A DNA stretch of 64,000 bases from Phanerodontia chrysosporium (lineage: Eukaryota > Basidiomycota > Agaricomycetes > Polyporales > Phanerochaetaceae). Shown piece after piece: positions 1 through 10,452 of the stretch (the first letter of the stretch is position 1; each line of letters starts with the position of its first letter). Made by a program: the position numbers and the translations under genes. The stretch covers positions 434,001-498,000 of the forward strand of contig MJGA01000003.1 of the NCBI GenBank assembly GCA_001910725.1. Reading direction: 5' to 3'. The notes beneath the pieces are model-generated. The model searched no databases, was not told the origin of the DNA, and saw nothing but the letters and a program-made list of their open reading frames with translations.

Positions 1-1650
1 GTCCTCGTATGCTCGCGCGATGACGGGAAGCATTGGACGGGATGCTGCGCAGAGTCTACCATCGTGAACGATGTGGCTCAGGACCCTAGCCAAAAGATGA
101 TGGACATATGTCAATCAGGATGAGAAGCTGACAGACTACTCACAGGACAGCCCAACACTAGTTCAAGATTCCATCCGTGAGTAGTTGTTTCGTGACCAGT
201 CCAGAGGCGGTGGATAGCACGGAGCGCTTGGATCTAATGCATCCGAAAGGCGGTAGAACCCTTGGGAACGGTGGAGAATCCTTCCAAGCAGTAGTCAGGC
301 TTTCGTGCGAGAAAGACTCGAGAATCTGGCACGAGCTTTCTCAGAAATCATCATGATACTTCTTGCAAGATCTGCTACTCACTCGTCATTACCTTGTTCA
401 ACATCTGGCATGGTGCACAGGCATTGAGCCCTTTCGTAGGTAATCGCCAGGTATGGTCTCTTCGGCTGCTGCAAGCAGAGGTGATGGCGGATGGAGAAGA
501 TGCTCGGCCTTGGCGTCTATCTGCGCCCGCGCCGTGATGCGACTCGCCGCGGACGCGACGCGCCTCAACTCCGACCTTCTCATTCACCACGGCAGAGGTT
601 GGCCAGTGATCGAGGCAACCAAGCTCTTGCATTATTGGAATCTGGAAGGTTGGCCGGGGTATGTACATGTATTCTCTTTGTATTCTCAAGCTCGCGGCGA
701 CCGCTGCCGTATAATGTAGCTAGGAAATTTGAATTCAGGAAGTGGCTTTGTTGAGCCTGTGACCCGACGTTCCCGGCGAGCGTCCCGAAAGGAGAAGCAG
801 CATCGTGGAGGAGTCTTGTATGTGCTAACTTAGCACACCGCAAGCCGCGGAATGCGGCCCGCCCTATGCTTCCACGCTGCGTAAGCGGCGTGGTTAGCAG
901 AGGCGAAGGCCCACAACCCATCCAGTCGTACGGCGCCTGCAGGATGGTTAGGCGAGAAGAACACGAGGTGCCACAGCCATTGAAGCGGCCGTTGTGTGCG
1001 GTTGGACACCGATATGCCGTGGTACCATTTCGAACCTCGGGAGCGACGCTGGACCCCGGCCTGCATTGAAGCTCAACGCTAGGGCATCGATAACCTCGTG
1101 GATGGAATGTGTGTGTGAACCTTGTAAATGCCGGGCTAAGAAAGCACAGCAGTGCCCGATTATGATGCTGTGGCGGCGGCAAACCTCAGATACACGTGAG
1201 CATGGCTTGCGGTACTCGACCTCGAGAACGGCGAGAACAGAGTGCTATTCAGTCTATAGATCTTATACCAGGCCCGTTACATGCACTTGCGAACTATCGA
1301 GTGGCAATAGTGAATATATATGCACAACGTTTACCAAATTGGCCAGCAGGTCGCACACTATTACTACAAGTCTTCTGAGCAGATCGACTGTTTACTGGTA
1401 GACAAAAATCCGTATGGAACTCTGCACAGGCGTTATGTGGCAGTGCACTTAATTGATGCGTGAGGACTCATGTATATTTACGTTCACATGTCAGGACCTT
1501 TGACGCGAGTACTCGCTGTCGGCGCGGCAGCTTTACACGAAAAGGCTTCGAGGGGGGCTGAAGCAGCTTGCGCTGTGGCACCTTCTTGAGCTGCAGGTCA
1601 TTTATTAGTCGTGCGCACTTTTCATGACTGTATGCACGTACGTGAATCAT
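1..1650. other. No firm gene; 5' end of accessory stretch
   Basis: I see no recognisable protein, tRNA or repeat here. The longest reading frame is a minus-strand one at 580-1182 (200 codons); it has no family motif, no biased third-position use and no convincing splice structure, so I do not call it. Base composition is flatter than in the housekeeping part of the window, like the rest of 1-8.9 kb. Confidence 0.5.
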
Positions 1651-2122
1651 TCACCGGCGGTGGTGGTGAGCGTGGCTTGGCGGCCCATTTTTCTGTTTCA
1701 CCTGACTTGGGGCGTTAAGTCTTCCACGGACCTCGAAACCCCTAGACCACACCACCCATCGGAATTCTGCTAGTTAGTATCTCTATTGAAGCGACGTACA
1801 TCGAGTAGAGGAGAGGGCCCAACCCATTGTCATTGCTTTCGTCGTCACCGGACTCATTGCCCTCAGAACCATCTTCGCCGGCTCTGACATGCATATGAAC
1901 ATCGGCAACGGTGGCCTCAAGAGGCGGCAAGGAACTATGCGAAGTTAGTAGCAATCAGAGGCCAGCTTTGTGAAGGACATACGCAGAGCCTGCAGGGGAT
2001 ATGGCAATGGCGGCGCCATCCGCGGCAGGAGGGGTGTTTTCGACAGGAGAGCCTTCCCCGTCCACGACGGCATCAGGTACAGTGGACGTACCAGCGGTCA
2101 GATTATCAGAATCGAGAACCAT
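1651..2122 (-). CDS. Small acidic multi-exon protein A of the EVRG-motif family
   Basis: Function unknown. Reading on the minus strand from an ATG at 2122, exons 2122-1983, 1934-1800 and 1741-1651 join in one open frame (121 residues) through a 48-nt intron and a 57-nt intron with GT..AG ends. Exon 2 is 135 nt, enters and leaves in phase 2, and encodes an acidic run, EDGSEGNESGDDESNDN. Exon 3 opens with GFEVRGRLN, matching the start of the third exon of the genes ending at 6002 and 3868. The 3' end is the least certain part: a further splice into the basic frame around 1468-1600 is possible. No signal peptide or membrane segment is visible. Gene identity is inferred from splice structure and paralogy, not from any known family. 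Confidence 0.5.
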
Positions 2123-2224
2123 AGCTGTATGTGATAGATGTGGCCGCTGGCGTAGTATGTAAACAGAGGAGATGCAGTGCTAAGGTAATTTCACGCCATG
2201 GATTCAGCTATTTATACGAGAAAT

Positions 2225-2548
2225 TCATCGCACTGTACTCACCTTCCACAGCATATGGCGCGATGGGCACGGCCTCGTGTACGCATGCTCGTATAGGGTC
2301 CACCTGAAGAAGGCGGTGCACGCAGCAGCATATGAGGGAGCGCCGCGGCCTAGGAGCTCGTACCTCGCAGGTTTCGACCACCTGCCATTGGTAGAAACGA
2401 GTGACGGAGCGCCGAACTCTATGGGCGCGGAGAACGCTTTGTACGTCAAGTGTGATATGTTCTCGGCGAGACATATCACAGAGAATTGGACTGCCTGTCT
2501 AGAGCTCGTGAGACCACCAAAGTCGCAAGGAATATGATCACACTGCAC
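2225..2548 (-). CDS. Unassigned ORF, possible exon of an accessory gene
   Basis: A 107-codon minus-strand frame with mixed, globular-looking composition (for example RWSKPARYELLGRGAPSY near its middle) and a GTGAGT donor-like site close to its 3' end at about 2240. I cannot join it to neighbouring exons and recognise no domain. It lies directly upstream of the small acidic gene at 1651-2122 on the same strand. It may be an exon of a larger gene or a chance frame. Confidence 0.25.
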   Translation of the reverse strand: MQCDHIPCDFGGLTSSRQAVQFSVICLAENISHLTYKAFSAPIEFGAPSLVSTNGRWSKPARYELLGRGAPSYAAACTAFFRWTLYEHAYTRPCPSRHMLWKVSTVR

Positions 2549-3867
2549 TTCTGACGCGTTCAGCTCCCGAGGTCAACAGCCTTGGCCAAGTGCTAGTCTC
2601 TTGAGCCCCAGATGCTCTTAGATCGCAATGCTGTTGGGCTCGGTGCAATGAGGATAAGGTATAGGCAGTGAAGTATTGAAGACCATGTGACGTACAGGGC
2701 GAAACTAGACACCGTTCCAGAGATGCCCATTTGAGGCTAATGCCAGGGTCGTTGGGACTGTTCCCACTGGGCCTGTGCTATCTACAGTTTCCTAGGACGT
2801 TGATAGCCAGGACCGATGCCTAGAGGCCACGCGGCGCCTCGGACGAACTGTAGCAAACTGTGGACCCTGCGTGATAGGGGTCAAAAGTTTCCGTTGGCGA
2901 CTCATCAACATGGGGTCAACGGCTACGCACCAACACCTGATCACCGCCTCATAACACACGGCCGCGTCCCGGTTAACACTTCTGCTAGGGTTATGATACA
3001 AAATTACAGGCAGATCAGCTCTTCCCGGCCAACTTACGGTGTCATTTTGAGATGAGTGCAGACAACGTCTCCCGGCAAGCACCATCGCAGAGACCACGAT
3101 GGTGTGAGAGTCCAACCGTAGTAACTGGAACGGACCCCTGGAGGCAGTGCGACAACTGCCGCTGTGCACTGGCGACTGAGTACGTGCTTCGTAGAAAAAA
3201 AGCCGCTACGACATGATGGATCATGTACACCTGTGTGTGACCTAGTGGAAATGAACTAAGCGGCGTTATCGTGGATACAAAGGGACACTGCAGACGTACA
3301 GATGACTTGGAGTACAAGCACCGCTGGGCTTGTACTGCAAAACGCGGCACCTCGGATATTTAGTTTCATACTTGGATAGTCGAAACGTGGCAAGGCATAG
3401 CCACGCTGATTGCATGGCGGGTGGGAGCTGCGTACGTTGCACGAGGGCCAAGGGTATGAATATTTGTTCAGCCTAACCATACCTTGGCTGGAAGTGCGGG
3501 CCGGTACCTGCGCCTCAATATTCTCAGACATGCGGTATGCCTCCGTTCGACTCGTAGGGTTATTCTGCACCTCGCGGAGCCGTATCGTGATTACTACACA
3601 TGAAAGTTAGACTTCTGAGTCAATAGATATTAAGATGTATTGCTGCTACGCACCACAGCGTACATTAACCCACTCTGGAGTTGCTACAACCGAGACCACG
3701 AGGGGGAATAATCGATCATCATCTGTAAGAGTCGACATACGCAAGTGATAGGCTCTATTGCAGCTGTCTAGCGGAGTGTCTGCAAATCGGATACTAGGTA
3801 CACTTCCATCAGAGCCTTCCGAACAGAAGCGCAAGTCAAGGAAAAGGCATTGAAGTAGAGGCAGATG
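2549..3867. other. No gene seen
   Basis: Only short overlapping frames on both strands, none with a motif, splice structure or codon bias that I would support. No tandem repeat or inverted repeat was noticed. Confidence 0.4.
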
Positions 3868-4546
3868 TCATTTACGAATCTTCAAGCAGGGGCATAACAG
3901 ATTGCGCAGCCATCGCCAACACGAATTCTCGGTGATAGTGGTCTCACCGTCAGGCTCACCAGCATTATCAGGGATGTTGTTGCGGGCCTCAGACTGCGAT
4001 GTCTGCGGTGAAGGTATCACTTGAGGTGTAGGTGTTTTCAAGGATGTCAATGGTGTTTCTGGTGAAAGAACTGTCGAATGTTCTGCGGGGGATCCCGCGC
4101 TTGATGTCGGCAGGGGAGCACCTGGGTAGATAACAGATCAGAATCCGTACATGCAGATTAGACAGGCAAAAGAACGATTGGTACCTCGTACACCAGAGCA
4201 GAATGACTGTGACCTGGTGCTTGAGCCAGGCTTACGCTCTGCCTGTGCTCCGGTAACGGTCGGATCTAATTTTCTTCCACGTAGCTCCAAGTCTCTGCAA
4301 CAGTTGGTTAGATGAAAACTCTAGCATCATCGGAGGCCCATATTACAAGATTTCTGACAGTTGCGATATGTCCTCCATATGGGCTCCGGAGGCAGTGGCA
4401 AGTTCCTGATTTTGGTCTTCGTGAACAGGGCTCTGAGGACTAACAGCAGATACATCAACGATCTAATCCCTCGACTAGAGAAAGAGCACCAAGATGACAG
4501 ACCGGGAACCAGCAGCGGACCGTTTATCACTGGCGTCGATATCCAT
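3868..4546 (-). CDS. Small multi-exon protein B, EVRG-motif family, with W/Cys C-terminal tail
   Basis: Function unknown. Minus-strand exons 4546-4490, 4432-4347, 4294-4185 and 4121-3868 join in a single open frame of 168 residues; introns are 57, 52 and 63 nt with phases 0, 2 and 1. Exon 3 starts with LDLELRGRKLDP, the counterpart of GVEVRGPP in the gene ending at 6002, and both exons enter in phase 2 and leave in phase 1. The last exon is Ser/Thr/Pro-rich and ends SCWRWLRNLLCPCLKIRK then stop. This tail resembles that of the frame ending at 7210. The closely spaced cysteines after an aromatic/hydrophobic segment could be lipid-modified or bind metal; that is speculation. No signal peptide. 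The start is the first ATG opening a frame that splices cleanly. Confidence 0.6.
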
Positions 4547-6001
4547 AGGTGGGAGTGAGTGACGAACAAGGGAAAGGAGCAATGGGAATGTGCAGGTACC
4601 TCAGCATTGAGCGGTCTCATACTTGCTTCTATATAACTGCGTCTGACCGATGAGATGCACCGCGAGATGGATATCGCACTCGCGCACTGATTCTACGGTA
4701 GTAGAGCGCACCTGACATTTTCCGGGAAGTAGGAAATGCATCTTACATACCATGGTCTGGTCTGGCGACCGTGCATCGCTAGGGATGCAGTGCCATTGTT
4801 GGTATAATTTGTTAGGGAAGTGCATAGCCAGAGTGGCACATTGAATGGAAGACAACCTCCGCAGAACGTGGCCGGAGGTGCATATCGCGAGAGATTGCAA
4901 GGTATACCGAATGCGGGGGGTGGTAGAGCGAGAGCTCATAGCCTCGACTGACGGCGGGGAAACAGCTTGACAGTCGCAGTATGGCTGCGTCAAGAGTTGA
5001 AAAGAGTGAAGCGTCGCTCGGGCACTGTTCTACACCGGCTGGCGTTCAGCGGAAAGTTGACTAGCGGTGCCACCCAGCGCAACGTGTCGTCGTTCCTGAG
5101 TCATGTGCGAGCTGGAGCGACAACGAACGGCGATGACCCGGACCCAAGCTGGTCAAGCGATCCATGGGAGGAATGCGTGAAAGGCCAGCGAAGGAACAAC
5201 ATCTGAGATGTCATCGTAAGTTCTGCGACCTAGAACCGGAGCCGTTAGGACCCTATTCAGGTGTTGATATGTCAACGGTTGTCGATTGAACTCTGATGCA
5301 AATGAACTGCTCACCGAACAAGCCTCTGAGATTCGATCCGCTGGAACCTGTGTAGGGCCTAGGTCGGGCCCAGGACGAGAAGCATAGCCTTCGCCAATGA
5401 GTCCAAACCTTCGCATTAACTCTTCCTATGGTAGTATTATCTAAACATGCATCGTGCGCAAGTGAGCTCGGTGTGAAAGTGGAGATATCTCACTCGTGTT
5501 CAGCTCGAGAAGGAATCCCTCACGGTGCGACACTCAGCCCGACAGTACATTCCAACACAGTGCACTTGTGGGCCGTACACGAGGTCGAACGCAAAAGCAG
5601 GAGCTACCTGCAGCTGGGAGGTGATGAAAATAGTTGGCTAGCTGGTGGCGGCGGCAGGCGGCGGCGGCGTCGGCATCAACCCGGCCGGATGGCTCTCGGG
5701 TTTTAGCGCGCGCCTTGTCCTACATTTCCTTCGACCAGTTACCAAGTTCTTCATAAGACCAGTGTCGTGAACTAGCTCTACAATGAGCTTGCATAAGCTC
5801 GGCCGGGGATGCTCTCGCAGGTCGGTAGCCTCCTCATAATATTTGGGTATCATGGTATATAGCTCGATGGAACGAGCTCGCATTGCCAGCGTATACACAG
5901 GTGTGAAAATGGGAAAATGCTTTACGATGGCCGTCACGCCAAAGCGAAGGGACAGACACCGTATGAGGACAGTTATAACGATGGACGACATGGGCACCAC
6001 A
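4547..6001. other. Mostly unassigned; weak minus-strand exon candidates
   Basis: No firm gene. A minus-strand frame at 5416-5315 (starting MRRFGLIGEGY) runs into a good GTGAGC donor at about 5313 with an acceptor near 5251, and a 120-codon frame covers 6000-5638. Neither has a recognisable domain. They may be further small multi-exon genes like those at 3868 and 6002, or untranslated sequence. Confidence 0.3.
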
Positions 6002-6657
6002 TCAACGCTTGGTGTTGGGAGTTGGAGCGACTTTCTTCGAGTCTTTCGTCACGGGTTTCGCGCTATTGCCCGCTGTGGACATGGATGATCAGCGCCGACG
6101 TCGAGGGTAGCAAACTGAGTCGACATACCAGTCTGACCAGAACTCGACGCAGGCTTAGGATGAGGGCGCTCTGAGCCTTTAAGAGTGTGGGAACAACCCG
6201 AGGGTGGTCCACGTACCTCGACACCACTTGTGAGAACGATTGTCATGATCAGGATCTCCGGGGCCGAATCGACGGGAGTGAAAACACGTACGCGAGGATG
6301 AAGATATTCTCGCAGGCGTCGCCGAGGTCATCCTCATAGCTCTCGTCGTTGTCGCCGCTGTTGTCTTCGTCTTCTTGCTCGTTGTCATCATAGTCGACCT
6401 CGGGCGCACTGACTTCGGCGAATCTGAGAAAGAGAAAGGGTACGTGAGGTCAGAGCCGGCTGATAACTGGAAGGGCAGCAGACATACCTGGCCACGTCAA
6501 GACTGACGATCGCAGTGCCGTCTGAAATGGAGGCCGTGGAAACCTCGGACGAGACACCGGAATCTGACTCGGAGTCCAGCGTGCAATTGACGCCAGACAT
6601 GGTGCTGTTGGAGATGAGATCGTCCTCAGACATGGTAGGCGTGGTGGATGAGGGCAT
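6002..6657 (-). CDS. Small acidic multi-exon protein D of the EVRG-motif family
   Basis: Function unknown. Four minus-strand exons, 6657-6488, 6423-6292, 6226-6129 and 6072-6002, give exactly 471 nt (156 residues plus stop) with intron phases 2, 2 and 1. The open frame across three junctions is good evidence of a real gene. Residues 1-57 are Ser/Thr-rich; exon 2 (132 nt) is strongly acidic (EDEDNSGDNDESYEDDLGD) and ends in a short hydrophobic patch; exon 3 begins AGVEVRGPPSG; the last exon is basic (KPVTKDSKKVAPTPNTKR). Exon 2 length, acidity and phase match exon 2 of the gene at 1651-2122 (135 nt). The acidic-then-basic layout suggests a soluble or nuclear protein, but nothing proves it. One acceptor reads CAAG and is the weakest junction. 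Confidence 0.6.
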
Positions 6658-7209
6658 CTAGGGTCGAGAGGCGCAGTTTATATTGTGCTCGTTCATCCCA
6701 GACCTTGGGAAAGGAGTGGATCTTCGCGCATGAGGCTGGACAGGCATCCTAGGAAACCACAGAGGACGACACAGCCGTGAGCACGCGTGTATGCAGCTGC
6801 AGCGGGCTGTGAACAGCGATAAACATGGGCAATCTCCACCTTGACGGCATTGTACCAGTGCACTCCCACCGAACAAGAGCAAGGTTCATGACTGGCACGC
6901 CAGGCAGTGCCGACTTCCCACGTCGCGAAGAAATTTCGTGACGCCCGTTTGGTATCACGGAGGGCGAGGCTGAATGCAGCCGCTGTAAAGCTGTACGGAT
7001 TACGAGGCCGTATATCTCAGCACGAGCTTTGGGAGTCGGCTTATGAGTTGCTGACACCAGGATGAAACGAGGTTACTAACCACATAGCTCCGGCGTCAGG
7101 TCCCCTCATGATCAATGTGAAGGCAATCCGTCATGCGCCGGCCATATAGCTGAGCGTCTGCAGTGCACAGCGGGAAGCCAAATAGATGAATTAATGCAGG
7201 GGCAGTGGT
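6658..7209. other. No gene seen
   Basis: Spacer between two minus-strand small genes. Short frames only; nothing recognised. It probably contains the promoter of the gene starting at 6657. Confidence 0.4.
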
Positions 7210-7920
7210 TCAGCTTGTACAACAAGGACACAGCGAGTTCCATACCCCTCGCCACCACGAGATCTTCTTCTCCGCAGATTTTGGCGTGGCCGCTTCTGGA
7301 GGGCCTGGACATGCCGATGGAAGTGCAAGGGCGTCCATAGATTTGGACTTGTAAGCGCAAAGCAGAAGGCCGATCATAAGCAAATGAGCACCTTGGTGAC
7401 CATTGTGGCCGGCTTGAGGAGGACGCAGAACAGAAGTGGGGGAAGGAGGCTTGACAACTGATGTTGCTGTTGAAATATCTTTCCTTGCACGTGTCTCGAC
7501 ACCTCTGAACCCGCGTACATCAGGTAAATGCTCAAATGCCGACAAGGCGCATCATACATGGTTCGCAATATTTCTGACATGTCCACCTGTTTGTTTTCAT
7601 TGGAAGCTTCCGTACGCGCAGCCTCATGACTTGGGCCTGAAAGACTGAGAACGGGCCTTGAGTAAATGCCAGCCAGACGAGCCACCGTGAGGGACGCACC
7701 CAATACCCACGGTCGGATCATTACTCGTATCTCTAGAGACCTCTGAGATGGTAGACAGGGAGGTCGGAACGACGCGCATCTCAAGGTCGGCAGCAGGTGA
7801 TGTTCTCTTGCCGTCGCAGGTGGTCATAGTCGACGCCTCGGTATGGCGAGTGAGTCCAGGCTGAGGTGGCAGGGTGGTAGGAAGGTGGTGAGGTTTCGGC
7901 CCCAAACGTCCCCGGTTCAT
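7210..7920 (-). CDS. Probable fourth family member C, exon structure uncertain
   Basis: Function unknown. The minus strand carries, in order, a frame from 7920 containing SPAADLEMRVVPTSLSTI, a frame around 7640-7550 containing SHEAARTEASNENKQVDMSE, and a frame ending at 7210 with ISWWRGVWNSLCPCCTS then stop. DLEMR resembles the DLELRG/GVEVRG motif of the neighbouring genes. The C-terminal tail matches that of the gene ending at 3868 (S-x-W-R-x-x-x-N-x-L-C-P-C, 8 identities in 13). A good GTGCGT donor lies at about 7700 and a polypyrimidine-AG acceptor at about 7640, but phases did not join in one frame, so exon limits are open. Either a base is missing or I chose a wrong junction. Confidence 0.4.
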
Positions 7921-8229
7921 GCTTCTATAGGACTTAGGCTGGCTGGGTGGATCGACCGAGAGGACATCTCAGCCCGCCGTAGGATTTATGTGCGACAGGT
8001 GAACGCTACGGATGGCCTTCAGGAAGCGCGATGCGAGTCTACATGCTACAGCCGAGCCTTCTAGACCTCCAGACCTATTATTGCAGTACCTGTATTAGTA
8101 AAATAGCGCTAGAGAGCTGCTTTGACATACGGAATGGAAGAATATGGCTTCAGTGCACAACGAGGCCAACTGTCAGCCACTGTGAAGACCTGCACACCTT
8201 AACAAGTGGAAGCGATTAGAGTCTAACAG
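7921..8229. other. No gene seen
   Basis: Short spacer between candidate minus-strand genes. Nothing recognised. Confidence 0.4.
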
Positions 8230-8877
8230 CTATGTCTCGGGACTCTTAGCGCAAACCATGCCGAAGACCAGGAGCTGGTAAATGTAATCGGGGGTCCACC
8301 TCTGGCAAGCGCGACCGTTGAATCTGTAACATGCGTCTGCAAATTACAGGGTGTCCTGAAGATGTATCCGTTTTTGCGGCTCCAATGCTGAGAGTACATA
8401 CAACTCACTGATAGCCTGATAGCGAGGACATTCCCGCCGTATCTCATGGTGTTCCCTGCTTTGGGACCTGATCATGATACGACGATAGGAGGCAGGGAGT
8501 CTGGCCCTGCGAGACCATAGAGTAGGGAAGTGCGAAGCCGACATGAACGTGCACCCTGTCATAGAATTCTGAGGCTGTGGAGAGGATGTACAACAGGGGA
8601 GAACATGCCTAAATGACGCAGTAAGCTCAGAAAAATGACAAGAGATGCTTACTCTTACTTACTGCGAGTAGACACAAGTGGTGCAGAGCGATGTAATCGC
8701 CCTAAGTAAAGAGGCTTCAAGCCCAAGACGTGCAAAGAAAATCACAGTCGTAGCCCAAGGAAATGAGGGCGACGCGAGGAGCTCGGCATGAACCGGACGG
8801 CTGCCACGCGTGACGTAACGCGCCAAGCCTCCCAAGCTTGTGCCCGACTTGCGAGCTTCGCTCCCGCCGACATCCAT
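8230..8877 (-). CDS. Hypothetical three-exon protein
   Basis: Minus-strand exons 8877-8663, 8608-8409 and 8336-8230 join in one frame of 173 residues across introns of 54 and 72 nt with strong donors (GTAAGTAAG and GTGAGTTG). The C-terminal part, which reads across the second junction as YQAINACYRFNGRACQRW and continues with a hydrophobic stretch YIYQLLVFGMVCAKSPET, looks globular. I recognise no domain. The first exon lies in the GC-rich DNA shared with the promoter of the plus-strand gene at 9241 and is the least certain part; the true start could be in exon 2. The open frame over two junctions is the main support. Confidence 0.35.
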
Positions 8878-9240
8878 TCACCTACGCGACGCAGTCACCA
8901 TACGTACACGGCGGCCTCGCGGGGGACATACAACCGCCTGCAACCGCCTCTGGGCCCCGCATCGCCCACAGCGTTCCACATCGAACGTCCAGCCACGCGG
9001 ACGCGGCGCGGGCAGCTGATGGGTCCGGGCAGCGCAGCCCCGTTCTCCGCAGAACACGCTCTCGGCGCGCTGGGCCCGTCGCGTGTTTTTGCGTGCTGCC
9101 AGCTGTCTCCGCGCGCCGCGCCGCACTGCACCACAGAGCAAGGCCCGTGTCTGCCGCGTTGTCTCTGAACTCTCTGCCACCGGACGTATAAACGGGCTGC
9201 GCGACCAGCCGAGGACGCGCGCGTGTTATCTGATTCTGCG
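8878..9240. promoter_or_regulatory. GC-rich divergent spacer
   Basis: GC-rich spacer between the minus-strand candidate starting at 8877 and the plus-strand gene starting at 9241. It has long overlapping frames on both strands because of its composition, none credible. Its role as a promoter is inferred from position only. Confidence 0.3.
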
Positions 9241-9722
9241 ATGGCGTCGACACACCCCGAGACGGACGAAAAGACGGTGCAGACCACCGTGGAGGCTGCC
9301 GTCAGACAGTGAGTCTCGCGATGCTCCTGGTAGCGTTACTGTAGAGCTCATGATATACCCAGGGCGGCTCCTGTGGAGACTCCCACCCAATCCGAGGAGG
9401 CCTCTGCTGCCTCTGACAGCCTAGATGCCGACGACTTGTAAGATTGCGCCAATGCTCGCCCGTCTTGTGCTGATTCTGGCAATATCCTCAGCGACGACGT
9501 AGACGTCGAGGAGCTGCTCATCGCATCGTACGTCTGCTTGCGCCAGTGATAGCCTTCCTGCTTTGCTCGGCGCTGACTGGTTAAGTGCAGTGGCATGCAG
9601 CCGCGCGGGGCGCAGACCAAGCCAACTTCTGTCAAAGGTGGTGAGTGTGCCACTCTGAGAGTGCAAAGCGTTGAAGCTCATGTGCACCTTCAGCTGCTAC
9701 ACAGCGGCCTGTTTCAAAATAA
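9241..9722 (+). CDS. Small acidic protein, 91 residues, five exons
   Basis: Function unknown. Exons 9241-9308, 9345-9437, 9492-9527, 9591-9640 and 9694-9722 join in a single frame of 276 nt including TAA. All introns are GT-AG and 36-63 nt long. The protein starts MASTHPETDEKTVQ, has an acidic centre around DADDFDDVDVEELLIASGMQ and a basic Lys/Arg-containing tail ending QRPVSK. No signal peptide, no membrane segment. The acidic helix-like patch could be a protein-binding segment, but I recognise no family. The precise frame across four junctions makes a real gene likely. Confidence 0.6.
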
Positions 9723-10249
9723 ACGTTATCTTTCCCTCGTCAGTTTCTTGTGTACCTGTTCTCAATGTTGTCTTTCCTTCTCGTCATGTGGGATGCCCAC
9801 GAGTCACAATAAGAAAGTACCTGTGTGGATGATGGTGAGACACAGTAAGGACAGGCAACCACACGTATACGAAGCAATCGTCCAAGAAACATCGGAACCC
9901 TCAACCTACACAACCACACACCCCGTCCCATCCTCCACAACCACCCATCCCTCGACACACCTCGAGACCACACACACACCACGGACGCACGCCACGTCCT
10001 CGACACCCGGCAGCGCCGTGCAATCCACGCCGCTCGCGCGCGCGCCACCGAACGGGACGACGCACCCGCCGCAGCTCTCGAGCGCGCGCTGCGTGTCGAC
10101 GCATTCGTATGGCTGCCCGAGGCCCGTGCGCCGCGCCCGCGCCGCCCCGCAGGCGGTCGTCCCCCGCGGACAGCTCTGTGCCGCGCGCCGCTCGTACAGC
10201 GCGAGCCGGACTGCGCGGGGGAGCGTGCTCGGTGTCGGGTGGTGAAAGG
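9723..10249. other. Low-complexity Thr/Ser/Pro-coding DNA, gene uncertain
   Basis: CA/AC-rich DNA at about 9900-9985 is followed by very GC-rich sequence to 10240. A plus-strand frame (9595-10245) and a minus-strand frame (9740-10669) are both open here. The plus frame has GC-rich third positions and TTHPVPSSTTTHP-type repeats; the minus frame belongs in part to the priA-like gene downstream. I cannot decide between them. Confidence 0.3.
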
Positions 10250-10254
10250 AGGGA

Positions 10255-10452
10255 CGGCTCGGTGGGGGTGTCGGTGGGAGTGCTGTCGGGGTGTCCGTTG
10301 GTGTGTTGGTAGGGGTATCAGTGGGGTGCTGGTTGGTGTATCAGTCGGCGTGTCCGCCGGAGTGTTCGTAGGGGTATCCGTCGGGAACTGGTGGGAGTGT
10401 CCGTCGGTGTATCGGTGGGAGTGCTCGTGAGGGTGTCCGTCGGCGTCGTCCG
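10255..10452. repeat. Degenerate GT-rich minisatellite (about 12-bp unit)
   Basis: The plus strand reads as repeated variants of GGTGTCGGTGGGAGT and GTGTCCGTCGGC with a period near 12 bp. On the minus strand the same DNA encodes Thr-Pro-Thr-Asp repeats (TPTNTPADTPTDTPTSTP in one frame), in continuation of the Cys-rich gene at 10453-11091. Indels move the T-P-T-D repeat between frames, so the array length is probably unstable or misassembled. Confidence 0.75.

Noticed and set aside
580..1182. 200-codon minus-strand ORF
   Set aside because: No domain, no codon bias and no splice continuation. Overlapping plus-strand frames are equally open.
1742..1799. 33-nt intron ending the first small gene at 1742
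   Set aside because: The alternative acceptor at 1742 gives a normal 57-nt intron and opens onto the conserved GFEVRGR motif, so the short intron is not used in the model.
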